From positions 1 to 64,000 of the forward strand of contig JAKSYS010000148.1 in NCBI GenBank assembly GCA_022925895.1: 64,000 nt of DNA, read 5' to 3'. Each line of letters starts with the position of its first letter. Position 1 is the stretch's first letter. A model generated the notes under the pieces. The model did not search any database and had not been told where the DNA came from. It was given only the letters and a program-made list of their open reading frames with translations. Positions 11,314-22,315 of the stretch are shown one piece after another. The DNA comes from Fragilaria crotonensis. Taxonomy: Eukaryota; Bacillariophyta; Fragilariophyceae; Fragilariales; Fragilariaceae. The position numbers and the translations under genes are program-made.

Positions 11314-11640
11314 ACAGACAGAGCCTTACTATGGATATAGCCATGAAAGATTTGCATTTCAGCCACGTACCACATTTCTCACTGATGTCTGGGCTCAAGT
11401 AGCGTGGTAACAGTTAAAAGTTTCGGTTCTCCGTTGGCTGCTCTCTTTAACGTGTTTCCACGACAATCGTAGTTGAAGCCACCAAACTTTGGTGGTGCAT
11501 TCTTTGATATTTGTTGGGCAGAGATGGTCTGGACTCTCCTCACTTGGCGAACACTGTAAGCGACTGGGCATTCTTACAGCATACCGCATCACCCGACACC
11601 ACTCCCTCACTGCTGACGAAAGGTGTTCAGAGCGCAAAAT
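11314..11640. other. 3' flank of protease B, homologous to the flanks of C and D
   Basis: The words AACAGACAGAGCC, TAGCCATGAAAGATTTGCAT, TGTCTGGGCTCAAGTAGC and GTTGAAGCCACCAAA are matched in order after protease C (from 15870) and, in part, after D (from 26890). So the duplicated gene unit extended at least 300 bp past the stop codon. No gene was found. Confidence 0.55.
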
Positions 11641-11649
11641 GTTCGTCTT

Positions 11650-12115
11650 TAATTTGTATTGATGACATTTGTCAATTCATCAACAATTTGTGACATGTCC
11701 CTCAATTCAAATGAAACACTTGGACGAGACCAAAAGTACGGCATTGCCCATCTTATGTTGGGGGGTTGGCGCTCTGACCTTGATCGTCTGAGTCCTGTTT
11801 CTCCACCTTCCACCACCAAGAAGTATGGTACTGACCGAATGATTGACTTTATGTTAGTATCTACCAATATATCGGAGAATCGGTTCGTCATGCTGGTGAG
11901 TATCTGGCAAATGATGATGGTATCTTCTCAAAGCATCGTTGACTCTTTGTTGATGTCGACTTTCACAATCTCATGGGTTTTCCAAATCTCAAATGGGTTC
12001 TCATGGGACCCGATCGCATCCATCGATCATTTGTACCCTTGCAAGCTCTCACTTGTCGTCTGGACTTCAAATTTGTTGATGCAATTACGTAATTCGTAGT
12101 ACAACACATATCATA
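11650..12115 (+). pseudogene. Possible relic of an APE-type endonuclease from a LINE-like element (left arm)
   Basis: One frame reads KYGTDRMIDFMLVST. A second frame, downstream, reads AGEYLANDDGIFSKHR, then a stop, then LFVDVDFHNLMGF. This order (an RIDY-like motif, a Gly-Tyr stretch, an SDHR-like motif, LFVD) resembles the C-terminal part of endonuclease/exonuclease/phosphatase domains in non-LTR retrotransposons. No reverse transcriptase is nearby. It lies inside the 3' flank of protease B, which is about 700 bp longer than the flank of C, so it probably marks an insertion. Mirror copy at about 49530-49995. Confidence 0.35.
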
Positions 12116-12204
12116 ATTTGTGGCAACGAGTAACCAACCTTGTCGTCATTGACAGTAGATCAATGTTAATTCCGGCTATGAATAACGATCAACAATGCAC
12201 CAAT

Positions 12205-12335
12205 CGATTGCGACAGCGACTCATTCCAGACGCCCATCGGAATACCCTCTCAAGTGCCGACCGTAGCTACCACTCCATCGCCCATACGAGCACCGACGGG
12301 AGCTCTTGGTCGTTCCATGCCAGGTCGTGTGATTT
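12205..12335 (+). pseudogene. Relic of a Pro-Thr protease tail (left arm)
   Basis: A short frame reads QVPTVATTPSPIRAPTGA before a stop, matching the tail style of the M11 genes, but there is no catalytic domain upstream. It is followed by GATTCAATTGGTGAATTTCATCG, present also in the flank of C at about 16215. It is best seen as debris of another protease unit or of unequal exchange. Mirror copy at about 49310-49440. Confidence 0.4.
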
Positions 12336-12439
12336 AGTCTCGCCAAGCTTTCCTCCCGACATTTTCTGTCGCAAATCGATTGTTCTGATTCAATTGGTGA
12401 ATTTCATCGGCCTTTGCTTATCTAGCAACAGCATGTTTT

Positions 12440-13200
12440 TGAGATAAAAGACGTCGGATGGCGGTAGATGGCTGGGATCGGTTCGAGTGAACCAGAGAAA
12501 AATCACAAACTCAGCTCATTCCGAGGAACGCACTATAGAGCAACGGAAGAGAGCTCAAGGATGCCTCGGTTCTGGTCCAGGATGCAATGGTATACCATTA
12601 GTATTCAGGTAGGTATTATCGCGCGTTCTTCCTTCGCCTCCACCACCGGTCATTTCGAAAGGCTGTTATCGTTCTTTCCAGCTGTCGTTGTCAGTCCACG
12701 AGAGCATGCAGACTCGGAAAACGTACTGGCCAACATGTTTAGTGTGGACTAATGATGCCATAGTTCCTCCGCGGTCATGACAATACAAGAGGCATAGTGC
12801 ATTTGTGCATTTCATGGTCATCCGCAGATTTATTCATGATGCACATGTTCATGGGTTGGGGTTTTTCCGCTCTCAATGCCCGTTGTGTGCTATGATACCA
12901 GTACTTACATGGAGTCCTTGATGCGGGAAGAACAATCAAGGGTGGGCATCCGAACAGAGTACCGTATTGTACCAGGTACCTGCACTACCATGTCCACGCC
13001 CAGCTGTTCGGATTACATTTGCTACTCCCATGATTCTTTGGTGGTGTTCCTAACACCGCATTATTTAGCCGGAATGCCAATCTCTTCGAAACCAATCCGA
13101 ACTGAATGTACACTTGAGTCATCGGGACATGATATACGTGCATTTTCGGATGTTTATTCTTGTTTCCATGTATTAGTCATCAAGTCGTCGGATAAACTCA
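12440..13200. other. Intergenic region upstream of protease C (left arm)
   Basis: No gene is supported. The segment near 12676 (TTTCCAGCTGTCGTTG) resembles the 3' flank of protease A. Small open frames here have no recognisable domain. Mirror copy at about 48450-49205. Confidence 0.4.
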
Positions 13201-13225
13201 TTCACCGTGGACACAGTCATAAACA

Positions 13226-13247
13226 AACCACGATTGCAATCGTGGTT
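13226..13247. promoter_or_regulatory. Perfect 22-bp palindrome upstream of protease C
   Basis: Half-site AACCACGATTG is followed directly by its exact reverse complement, 138 bp before the start codon of protease C. A perfect palindrome of this length suggests a dimeric transcription factor site or a small hairpin. B and D lack it. Mirror copy at about 48401-48423. Confidence 0.45.
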
Positions 13248-13282
13248 CGAATGATGATGGAGACATATCGAAAGGAAAATCG

Positions 13283-13302
13283 ATGACCGGTCAACCGGTC
13301 AT
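13283..13302. promoter_or_regulatory. Inverted repeat in the promoter of protease C
   Basis: ATGACCGG, a four-base spacer TCAA, then CCGGTCAT, placed inside the shared promoter block where B and D have one GATGACCC/GATCACCC half-site. The palindrome therefore looks like a duplicated and inverted version of an element common to the family. Start codon 84 bp downstream. Confidence 0.45.
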
Positions 13303-13385
13303 CTCGAATTTTGAGACGCAAAACGTTGCCATAAAATCATTGAGACTGGATCACACAATAAAACTTTTTGTATTCGAGTTGCACG

Positions 13386-15822
13386 ATGAAGACCTTCAGC
13401 TTCGCCGTTTCTTCGCTCCTCCTGACCTTTGGCGATGTTGCCGCTCAGGTAGATGGGGTAAGCCAACTTCAAAAAGATGCCTCACACTATGAATCAAAAA
13501 CCAGCAAACGACAAATGCACTAACGCCGTGTTTACACAACGTATCTGCAGACGAGTTCTCAGCTGCTTCGTCGCGCTCAGTCCAATAAGAACCGCCGTGC
13601 AAGCAAAACCCATGTGTAGTTATCCTCTCTGATAAGGAATATCTTGACCATCACGTCGAGGACCAGCCTCTGGAATGTGAACTTCAATCCACCGATGTCG
13701 TGAAGGCCAACGGAATCAGTGTGGTGAAAGTGAAAGGAAAGACAACCGGATGGGCCAAAAGAACGGAATCGAAAGTGGTGTGACCACTCTTTGCTTCGAA
13801 CTCAGTGATTGATGACGATACGGACGAGCTCATCATTCCAACTGGAGAAACGATCGAAGTAAGTACTTCCGGACATTAAATACATGGCCACGATTGCAAA
13901 CTGAACCATGTCATCTCACCCCGATCCTTCTCTCAAATCACAGCTTGGACGTCGCAACAAGAGCAGTGGAGGCAGTTCCAAGGCAACTGGAGCTGGCAGT
14001 TTGGATCCAGCTGACTTGATTTGGAATCGAAACCTCGCTACTGTCGTGAAGAAGGTCTTGGTCCTTCGCATCCAAGCAGCTGACGCGTCAACCACCGCAA
14101 GTGAGACGCAGCTTGCAGACGACGTTTTTGGAGCCGCTGGGGATGTCCTTAACCTGAAATCACAATTCAACCAGTGCTCTTACGGTCAGTTGCAGTTTGA
14201 GCCGACCACATCCAACGCCTTGGTTGGTACCGATGGAGTGTATACCGTCACTCTTCCAACCACTATCATTACGGGTGCGGCGGATAATCCAATTGCCTGG
14301 GCAGCAGTTGACAAAGCCACGGCAGAACTTGGTACTCTCACCAATTTCGCGGACCATGTGATGGTATGCATGCCTCCAGGAACGAGCGGTGGATGGATTG
14401 CGTATGCCTACATCAACCATTGGCTGTCTGTCTTCAACAACCAATGGTGCGGATACCCGTCAGGACTTCTACATGAGTTGGGTGAGTCTTGTATTGTTTT
14501 GTAATTACAGGTGCAGTTTCGCCTGCTGAACTTCGTCGCGACTAACATCAATTTGCAATATCAGGCCACAACTTGAACCTTGCACACTCCTCTGAGGGAT
14601 CGACTGAGTACGGTGATCAGTCCGGACTGATGGTAAGTGCTGCGTCTGCACAGCCTTTCGTACAAACCCTCTTTTGAAAGGACGTTGCCCACCTGTGCAA
14701 CGCGTCGTGGCCGATTGTGATCTCACAGATGCTTGACTTATCCAGGGATATTCTTATGGAAACGACGATGGTCCAATCATGTGCTTCAATGGCCCTAAAA
14801 CATGGCAACTTGGTTGGTTCAGTGAATATCACGTTGACCTTTCGACTGCAACCGGGATCAGCTGGTCTGGCAATTTGGTTGGCTTCGCGCAAAGGGCCAA
14901 CGCAGCCGTTACTGATAAGATGATTATCCGGATTCAGAGCAGCTCTACGGATACGTATGTCAGTTTCAATCGCAGGATTGGGATTAACTCTGGAACTCAG
15001 GAGGGTGCCGATCAAGTTTTAGTTGTCACTCGGGCGCCCGGAACTGGTTATGCCTTGTCGAATTTGGTAGCGAAGCTGAGTGCCAGTGGAATCTACACTG
15101 TACCAAATTTCAACGGTTCCACAAACACATTGCGCATCACCGTGAATTCGATAGTGACTAGCACAACCCCAGCCAGAGCAACTGTTACAATTGATCTTGT
15201 TGCTCAAACAGCGGCCCCGACCAATGCGCCTACGAATGCACCAACCAGGGCACCCACCCTATCGCCCACACCGGTGCCAACGCAATCACCTACTCAAGCT
15301 CCAACGCTATCCCCCACTGATCTGCCGACTCTTGCGCCAACGGGTGTTCCGACGCCTGCTCCTCCAACTGATGCCCCAACACCTGCTGCCCCAACCGATG
15401 CTCCGACACCTGCCCCACCAACCGATGCTCCAACTCAAACACCGACGGGATCACCAACAGAAGCGCCGACCGAACCACCCACCCTTCCTCCCACCGAAGC
15501 GCCGACCGAATCTCCCACGCTACCTCCAACACAAGCGCCGACCGGAGAACCCACGCTACCTCCCACACAGGCGCCGACCGGAGCACCCACATTTCCTCCC
15601 ACACGACCTCCGACTGGAGCACCCACATTTCCTCCCACACGACCTCCGACTGGAGCACCCACCCTGTCTCCCACACGAGCGCCGACTGGAGCCCCCACTC
15701 GTGTCCCTACATCGAGTCCAACGACTCGTGCTCCGACGACTCGTGCTCCGACGACTCGAGCACCTACGAAGAGACCCACAACTCGTGCACCAACAAAGAA
15801 ACCAGGAAACAAACTTGTCTAG
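13386..15822 (+). CDS. Gametolysin-like M11 metalloprotease C (left copy)
   Basis: Exons 13386-13457, 13551-13858, 13944-14481, 14565-14632 and 14746-15822. Signal peptide MKTFSFAVSSLLL to AAQ; pro-domain in exon 2; zinc site HELGHNLNLAHS split by intron 3; Met-turn SGLM at the end of exon 4; C-domain; Pro-Thr tail ending APTKKPGNKLV. Exons 3 to 5 are open in this arm. Exon 2 diverges from its paralogues (KANGISVVKVKGKTTG) and carries frame-breaking losses near 13752 and 13790 in both arms, plus a missing A near 13606 in this arm only. Exon 2 could therefore be truly broken, which would remove the pro-domain frame, or both copies could share homopolymer errors. Confidence 0.72.
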
Positions 15823-16300
15823 TCTTGTGATTCGAAATTGTTGAAGCAGCGTTGCACATCCCGTGTTCAACAGACAGAGCCATAATGGTTTTAGCTATGC
15901 ATGATTAGCATTTCAGCCGTTTTACACTTTCCGATGATTCCTGGTCTAAAGTTACCAAGTAGAATGGTACAACCATCAAGTTTTTCGTTCTGACGAACAC
16001 AATGACATTTGATGCCACCAAAAGTGTGGTGCGTCCTCGGGTCTTTGTTCTGACGTAGTGATTCCATCGCTGCAGAAATAGAGCTCCGTTAAAAGAAGTC
16101 TGAGCATGTCTCCCACTTTGGTCGCATTTCGTTTAACGAGACATTTGTGGCTGGCAGTTGCGTCACTCTGAACGCTGGATTTTGGTTCACGTTTCATAAC
16201 GCGGTTGTTCCGACTCAATTGGTGAATTTCATCGTCGTTTCACGTCCACTTCGAGATTTTCTCAGGACAACTATACCGGCATTTTAGCAACAGGTAGATT
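15823..16300. other. 3' flank of protease C
   Basis: Homologous in order to the flank of protease B: AACAGACAGAGCC, a TAGCTATGCATGA stretch, TTCCTGGTCTAAAGT, GATGCCACCAAAA, and GACTCAATTGGTGAATTTCATCG at about 16210. No gene was recognised. Mirror copy at about 45345-45825. Confidence 0.5.
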
Positions 16301-16427
16301 TATCGCGCCGATGACGACGTTGTGGGAGGCGGGTTGTAACGGCTCAAATCGGTTGCGCTAGAGGAAAGCTATGTAGAAACCGCTTGCGCATCATCAATGC
16401 ATTATTAGGAAACCAAACCTGTGTCCC

Positions 16428-16930
16428 GTGACGAAGAGACATATTTCAAATGGAAGTAGCCGTGATGGATTTGCCTGTTGTGTCAGTAAAACAAATTTCA
16501 CCAGCGTCTGGTCTCCAAAGTAGCTTGGTAGAAAAATTGCAGGCTCTCCGCCTGCTGCCGAAGCAGTTCCACGGATTTCAATGAAAATTGAATTGAACCA
16601 TCGGCTGACTTCCGGGCGTTAGTTGATCGCAATAGATGCAGCGCCCAATTCAGATATTGTGGAATTTCCACCTGCGTCAGTTCTTTGATGTAGGAATTCC
16701 CTCCTCTTTAGAAATAGAGCTCGACGAACCTTTGCAAAGCCCGGCTTATTGTTGTATTGCTTTTCGTGAGGCACTTGAGGTATATTGATATCAGTATGAA
16801 GGCAGCACATTTTCTCTTCGCATTTCAAAGTCAGGCTTTGTGATTTGTAATCGAATGCCGCAAAAGATCAGTAAAGCGATGCTCTGGTAAAATTGATAAA
16901 CTTCATCGTCCTTTACAGCCACCATAATAT
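16428..16930. other. Orphan 3' flank of a fifth, D-like protease unit
   Basis: GTCAGTAAAACAAATTTCAC, GTCTGGTCTCCAAAGTAGCT and TGGTAGAAAAATTGCAG match the region directly after protease D (26930-27010) more closely than the flanks of B or C. No protease coding sequence precedes it here. It is best explained as what remains of a deleted unit between C and the MULE. Mirror copy at about 44715-45220. Confidence 0.45.
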
Positions 16931-17754
16931 TGAGCTGGAGGATTTCGCGGATCAGACCTCCATGATTTTCTCCCCTCAGCACTAGAAGCATCGTAGAGTA
17001 GACGAAGTTCAACGAACCCATTCACATGTACCATATGAGGACTCTAATAGCCGCGCCAGTTACGTCTGTAACCTCTTGCCATTCCTCGTTGACACATTTA
17101 TCATCTTGTCCTCGAGCTCGAAACTGGATCTAACCTCTTTCAGTTGATGAATACAACACAATCTGATCCAGAGCAAAACATCCTGTTGGATTCATTGATT
17201 ACAGTGCTCGAACAGTTCGATTCCTGTGTGAACCGTTCGATTCAAATAAACTTTCGGCAAATATGTACGGAGTAGTTTCCAATGCAAGCACTTCTTGTGG
17301 TTTTTTATGATGATGATGAACAAAGAATCTGATGACGATGAACAATGACACAATGACAGATGAGAGGTGATGGAGGAGCATACTATTAGAATGCAAGGAA
17401 ATGACGTCAACATTTTTGTCGCAGAATCTGACTTTTCGGAATCCTCGTTTTATTGCGTCAACAGGAGCCATTTTCCAAGCAACCTTAGTCAAAACTTCGT
17501 CATGGATAAGGAAGATAAATCTGCCCGACATTTGTTTGAACAGTAATAAAAATCTTCGTGTGTTAATGTGATTATAACATTGAATACCCACAACTTCCGC
17601 CACAATTTACCACAGTTTTAACCTTTATGGTCCACACCATGGTTCGTTTGTTTTGGTTGCTTCAACCCCTGTTGCTTTGCCAAAATCCTCTTTCATGCTC
17701 ACATTATGCTCTCTCCATTCGTTGTCCTGCCTTTAGGATCCAGAAGAGTTAGTA

Positions 17755-19908
17755 GTTTCTCCTACAAAGCCTGTGGATGCTTTTTTTAACCGCTTTCAAG
17801 ACTGCGACGTGGATTGGGTCCCTCCCATTCAATGGACACCTTTGCTTACCTTCCGAAGATTTCTGTGCTTCATCGGAAACGAAGCACAACCTGTTCGAGT
17901 ACACTACTAGTTCCCTATACAAAGGCCCCATGAAGTTTATTGTGCGCTTCAGTCCATTGCTGTACCCTACTGTTGGAGGATTCGGCAAGGATTCTGGAGG
18001 CCAAAAACTTATCACTGATTTATGCCAAGCCGCCAGATCCCTTGGTAACTGTGCCCTGATATCCAATGGAAGTAGTGCTAAAGCCTGCAAGGACCAACGC
18101 GTTTTGCTGTGCAGTAATGGCCGTAAGTATCATCATCGTTTGGGATGTTGCGCAAGCCGATGCTTATCGTGTGACCACCTATATTGGAGACAAAAGGAAC
18201 TCTCGTGGTTCCAATAACTCAGGAAAGGCATTGCGACGACGTAATTGCACCCAACGCGATACAAGGTGTACTTGTTCTGCAAAAATTGTCATTCGACTAG
18301 ACCAGTACAGCTTCCACGTAGTTTGTGGGGTCAGAGACAACCAGCATAGGGGTCACCCACCCATGCCTTCCAATGAGATAACCAATTGCAAACGTTTTCT
18401 GGACGCTCCTACCCTGGAAAATGCAGCTGCTGCAATGGCTGCTGCCAATATCCTGCCCTCACAAGCTGCATTGTTCACCCGAAGCAGTACTGGTGAGCTA
18501 TTTACCCGTGGACAGATGGCTTATGTTCAAGGTTTTTCCCGAATGGCACAAGATTTAATGGATTATTCACCTCAGGGTGCTGCCTTACCCTCTGACATGT
18601 CACCGTCAGACAGTATGCTGAATTATCTCCAAAAATTGGCGCATCATTTGTCTGTCTGTATCATAACGGGAATACGAAAGAAATTCGTGGTCAAAATCGC
18701 AAGGCGGCACGAACTGAAGGCAATCCTGTTGATGATGGGGTTAATCTAACCAGCCTTTCCATGGTGACCACAATGGAAAGCGCCCCAACCCATAAGTCTG
18801 TACCTCTGGAGGTCACAGAGACAGCCGATTTCAAGGAATATGCCCAGAGAAGTAGGCACCCAGTTGGAGCAAGGGACGACCAGGACATTCTTATTGCATG
18901 TTGCTGGGTGTTGCCAGATGGTAGACGTCTCTTTCAAGCCTTTCCAGAAGTCGTTTGCATTGATGGGACACATGAGACAAACAATGAAAGCAGACCCTTG
19001 CTTACACTTTTGGTCAAGGATTCGGACAGAAATGTGATGGTAGTGGTCAGATGCTTTGCCCCAAATGAAAGATCTTGGTTGTTCCGTTGGTTATTCCAAG
19101 AAGCACTTCCTGTGCTCTTAGGTACTCAAAAATTGCGGTTGGTTGCTTGTCATGACAGATGGCGACTCCCAAGAAATGGCGCAGGTCGACTACGCAATTG
19201 CGACATATTTTGTCAACGCAGTTCGTAGTCGCTGTGGATGGCATCTTGTTCATCAAGGCTGGAGACAAGAATGCAGAGGTTTAGGCTTTCGCAAGGGCAA
19301 GAGAGATTCTGCAAGAAGTCAGGTGAGAGTAATTCAAAACTGGCTATATAGCTGGATGCGCCGCGGGGTAGACTCGAAAGAAGAACAATATGAAGTGTAA
19401 GTCACACTATTTTGGTCTCCACATGTATGTCGTTGACTGTACCTAACATGATCACTGTGACTACAGAAGTAAGGCCCTATTAATTACTTATTTGAAGTCA
19501 GATGTTGTGAAGGCCATTTTCAGCGATGATGGTGGAGAGAAACTGTTGGACTTCATCCGTGGTTGTATCATCCCACATGAGCAAAGTTATTGTTTCTACT
19601 TGCGGAAGGGCATTAGGCACTTTGAGACCACCACGAACTCTGGTCATGAAGGGACCAATCACGCCATCAAATCTGGTCCTTCCCGTGTACTTCCACAGCA
19701 TGCAATTGACAAATCGGCCAAAATTCAGCTGGATATGGATTGTAACAAGTTCGACCTCTATCGTCGTCATCTAGCTACCGCGTTGCTTGGAAGAGCAACA
19801 TGGAGTACCTCCCTGACTGTGAACGACATTACTCTCCCAGCAGAATTCATGTTGAAATTTGCTATTCGGGAGTGCGAGAACTATGCATCTAACAACCGAA
19901 TGATTTGA
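17755..19908 (+). CDS. MULE transposase (left copy, exon 1 frameshifted)
   Basis: DDE transposase of Mutator-like elements, which cuts and rejoins the element at its terminal repeats. Seen in order: a Cys-Cys-His-His zinc motif (NCTQRDTRCTC to HRGHPP, about 18250-18365), the first Asp in VVCIDGTHETNN (about 18955), the second Asp in MTDGDSQEMAQVDYAI, a CGWHLVHQGW motif, and a later GHEGTNHAIK Glu region. A phase-2 GT-AG intron of 70 bp lies at 19397-19466. In this arm exon 1 is broken by about three small indels (near 17787, 18143 and 18637) and by a change at 19143; the right arm is open across these. Exon 2 is open here. The start is unresolved; an upstream exon spliced at CTGCCTTTAG (17738) is possible. 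The C-terminus runs into the nested element. Confidence 0.75.
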
Positions 19909-19924
19909 ATTGGTAACTCGTACA

Positions 19925-20240
19925 ACGCAGCGACATTAGTGTATTTTTTTCTACCAGTAATGTCGACGCTTGTACAACGCGGCGACATTGGTGGATTTTT
20001 TTCTACCAGTAATGTCGACGCTTGCTGTACAGCACGGCGACATTGGTGGATTTTTTCTACCAGTAATGTCGACGCTTGCTGTACAGCACGGCGACATCGA
20101 CATTATTGTATTTTTTCTACCAGTAATGTCGACGCTTTTACACGACGGCGACATTGGTGGCCTTTTTTCTACCAGTAATGTCGACGCTTGTACAACAAGC
20201 CAACATTAGTGGATTTTTTTCAACCAGTAATGTCGTCACA
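19925..20240 (+). repeat. Hairpin-unit tandem array, left end of nested element
   Basis: About six units of roughly 50 bp, of the form GACATTAGTGG, T run, CTACCAGTAATGTC, GACGCTTGTACAACGCG. Unit length varies by a few bases. It is the inverted counterpart of the array at 21470-22315. Mirror copy at 41400-41730. Confidence 0.85.
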
Positions 20241-20508
20241 TGTACACGATGGCCACATGAGTGGATTTTATGCTACCAATTCGATAATTTGCAGATTATT
20301 CAGGTTGCAACAAACAACGTTGTTATTCAGGGCTGTGAGTTGTCATTTCCTCCTACAACTGCAGTTTTTAGATATAAGGATAGACAAAAAACATCCTTAC
20401 ATTGGTAAGAGTCCGTGCGTGATGACAAGCAGTGGTGATATCTTGGATTGAAAATAAGCATATCTCCCGGTCTCAGTGCGACAGCTAGCTATCCCTTGTT
20501 CTGCAAAT

Positions 20509-20579
20509 CTCTAGTGCGTATAGCGAGATGATTGTTTTGTTTGCGCCCTCTAGTGCGTATAGCGAGATGATTGTTTTGT
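20509..20579. repeat. Direct duplication of 32 bp in the nested element
   Basis: CTCTAGTGCGTATAGCGAGA and the following bases occur at 20509 and again at 20548, a 39-bp period. The duplication is unrelated to the hairpin arrays. Mirror copy at about 41070-41140. Confidence 0.8.
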
Positions 20580-20969
20580 GGACATGCGTCAACTTGTTGA
20601 TGGCAGCCTGTCTTGGAATCAATGTGAATACAGTGTCTCCACATGCCAATTCCAAACGGGCTCCAGAAATAGTGTCAACAACTTGCAGATTTTCAGCGAC
20701 CGTTAGAACAATTGAATTACCCACATTACCTGGAAGGATTGCAGTTGTGTCCAGTGTTCCACTATAGAAGATAGGTCTACTGCTCAAGAAGAAGGCTTTG
20801 CACAGTGCATGCCATGGTGATGAAGAAATGGTCGCAGGCAATCTATCTTCTTCTTCTTTGCTTTATCGCGTTTCATTGCCTGCTTGCTTCAAGGATAGCC
20901 GTACTGTCCTGACAAGTTGTACGCCACCTGGACTCTGCAACTCGAACTAGTGTTCCTTGATTTGTACAC

Positions 20970-21374
20970 GTGTTGGAAGCCTCGTTTTTCAGCTCTGTCA
21001 ACATCAAAGATAGCGGAATTGTCGGTCTTCCCAACGGTACTACGCCTCATGATCGTTTCCCCGTTGATCTCGGATCTGCTGCTACCATGAACAATGTCAC
21101 GGCTAGCGGTGTCCTTTTTCACAACTGTACTACGCCTCACAAAGGTTTCCTCGCTGTCGTTGTTCCCAACGGTACTACGCCTCATGATCGTTTCCTCGTT
21201 GATCTCGGATCTGCTGCTACCATGAACAATGTCACGGCTAGCGGTGTCCTTTTTCACAACTGTACTACGCCTCACAAAGGTTTCCGCGTTGATCCTTCAA
21301 CGTCCGCTAACAATGAGATGGCAAATAATACACAGGAATTTCTGAAGTGCATTTCTGAAAAACATGTTCTTTGA
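20970..21374 (+). CDS. Hypothetical repeat protein inside the nested element
   Basis: An open frame of 134 codons containing two 45-residue repeats (nucleotides 21031-21165 and 21166-21300, exact 135-bp period). Each has PNGTTPHDRF, VDLGSAATMNN and CTTPHKGF. The minus strand over 20889-21275 is open too, since the period is a multiple of three. I do not recognise a domain. The strand choice is weak: the plus reading looks like an extracellular Asn/Thr-rich repeat, which would fit a captured host gene fragment. The repeats may also be non-coding. Confidence 0.3.
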   Translation: MLEASFFSSVNIKDSGIVGLPNGTTPHDRFPVDLGSAATMNNVTASGVLFHNCTTPHKGFLAVVVPNGTTPHDRFLVDLGSAATMNNVTASGVLFHNCTTPHKGFRVDPSTSANNEMANNTQEFLKCISEKHVL

Positions 21375-21469
21375 TGACGTTTGCGCCACTGACGCACTGA
21401 ATTCTCGTAAGTGCCGCTGTGTTTTTGCGCAGCGTAAAAGTGGCGGCAAGCACCATCGTGTACATGTGA

Positions 21470-22315
21470 CGACATTACTGGTAGAAAAAAATCCACTAAT
21501 GTCGCCTTGTTGTACAAGCGTTGACATTAGTGGTAGAAAAAAATCCACCAATGTCGCCGCGTTGTACAAGCGTCGACATTACTGGTAGAAAAAAATCCAC
21601 CAATGTCGATGTGTTGTACAAGCGTCGACATTACTGGTAGAAAAAAATCCAGTAATGTCGCCGTGTGGTACAAGCGTCGACATTACTGGTAGAAAAAAAT
21701 CCACTAATGTCGCCGTGTGGTACAAGCGTCGACATTACTGGTAGAAAAAAATCCACCAATGTCGCCGCGTGGTACAAGCGTCGACATTACTGGTAGAAAA
21801 AAATCACACTAATGTCGATGTCGCCGTGCTGTACAAGCGTCGACATTAGTGGTAGAAAAAAATCCACTAATGTCGCCGTGTGGTACAAGCGTCGACATTA
21901 CTGGTAGAAAAAAATCCACCAATGTCGCCGCGTGGTACAAACGTCGACATTACTGGTAGAAAAAAATCACACTAATGTCGATGTTGCCGTGCTGTACCAG
22001 CGTCGACATTACTGGTAGAAAAAAATCCACTAATGTCGCCGTGTGGTACAAGCGTCGACATTACTGGTAGAAAAAAATCCACCAATGTCGCCGCGTGGTA
22101 CAAGCGTCGACATTACTGGTAGAAAAAAATCACACTAATGTCGATGTCGCCGTGCTGTACAAGCGTCGACATTAGTGGTAGAAAAAAATCCACTAATGTC
22201 GCCGTGTGGTACAAGCGTCGACATTACTGGTAGAAAAAAATCACACTAATGTCGCCTTGTTGTACAAGCGTCGACATTACTGGTAGAAAAAAATACACTA
22301 ATGTCGCTGCGTTGT
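21470..22315 (+). repeat. Hairpin-unit tandem array, right end of nested element
   Basis: About sixteen units of roughly 50 bp: GACATTACTGGTAGAAAAAA, TCCACTAATGTCGCCG, then a variable TGTACAAGCGTC linker. Some units carry an extra CGATGT, giving a slightly longer period, and these alternate in a higher-order pattern (21784-22200). Mirror copy at 39335-40190. Confidence 0.9.

Noticed and set aside
10914-11375. Val-Gly-rich open frames on the strand opposite the Pro-Thr tails
   Set aside because: They are complements of the APT/SPT coding repeats and occur opposite every tail; the coding strand continues the protease exons.
10571-11410. Gln/His/Arg/Leu-rich open frame of 279 codons over the tail of protease B
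   Set aside because: It is a plus-one shadow of the Pro-Thr repeat with no signal, domain or splice continuity.
18691-18973. Minus-strand open frames within the MULE transposase
   Set aside because: They are antisense shadows of the DDE domain, which is open in the right arm.
21470-22315. Regular repeats of about 50 bp suggesting a CRISPR array
   Set aside because: Units lack unique spacers, are each hairpins, occur as an inverted pair inside a transposon and lie in a eukaryotic genome.
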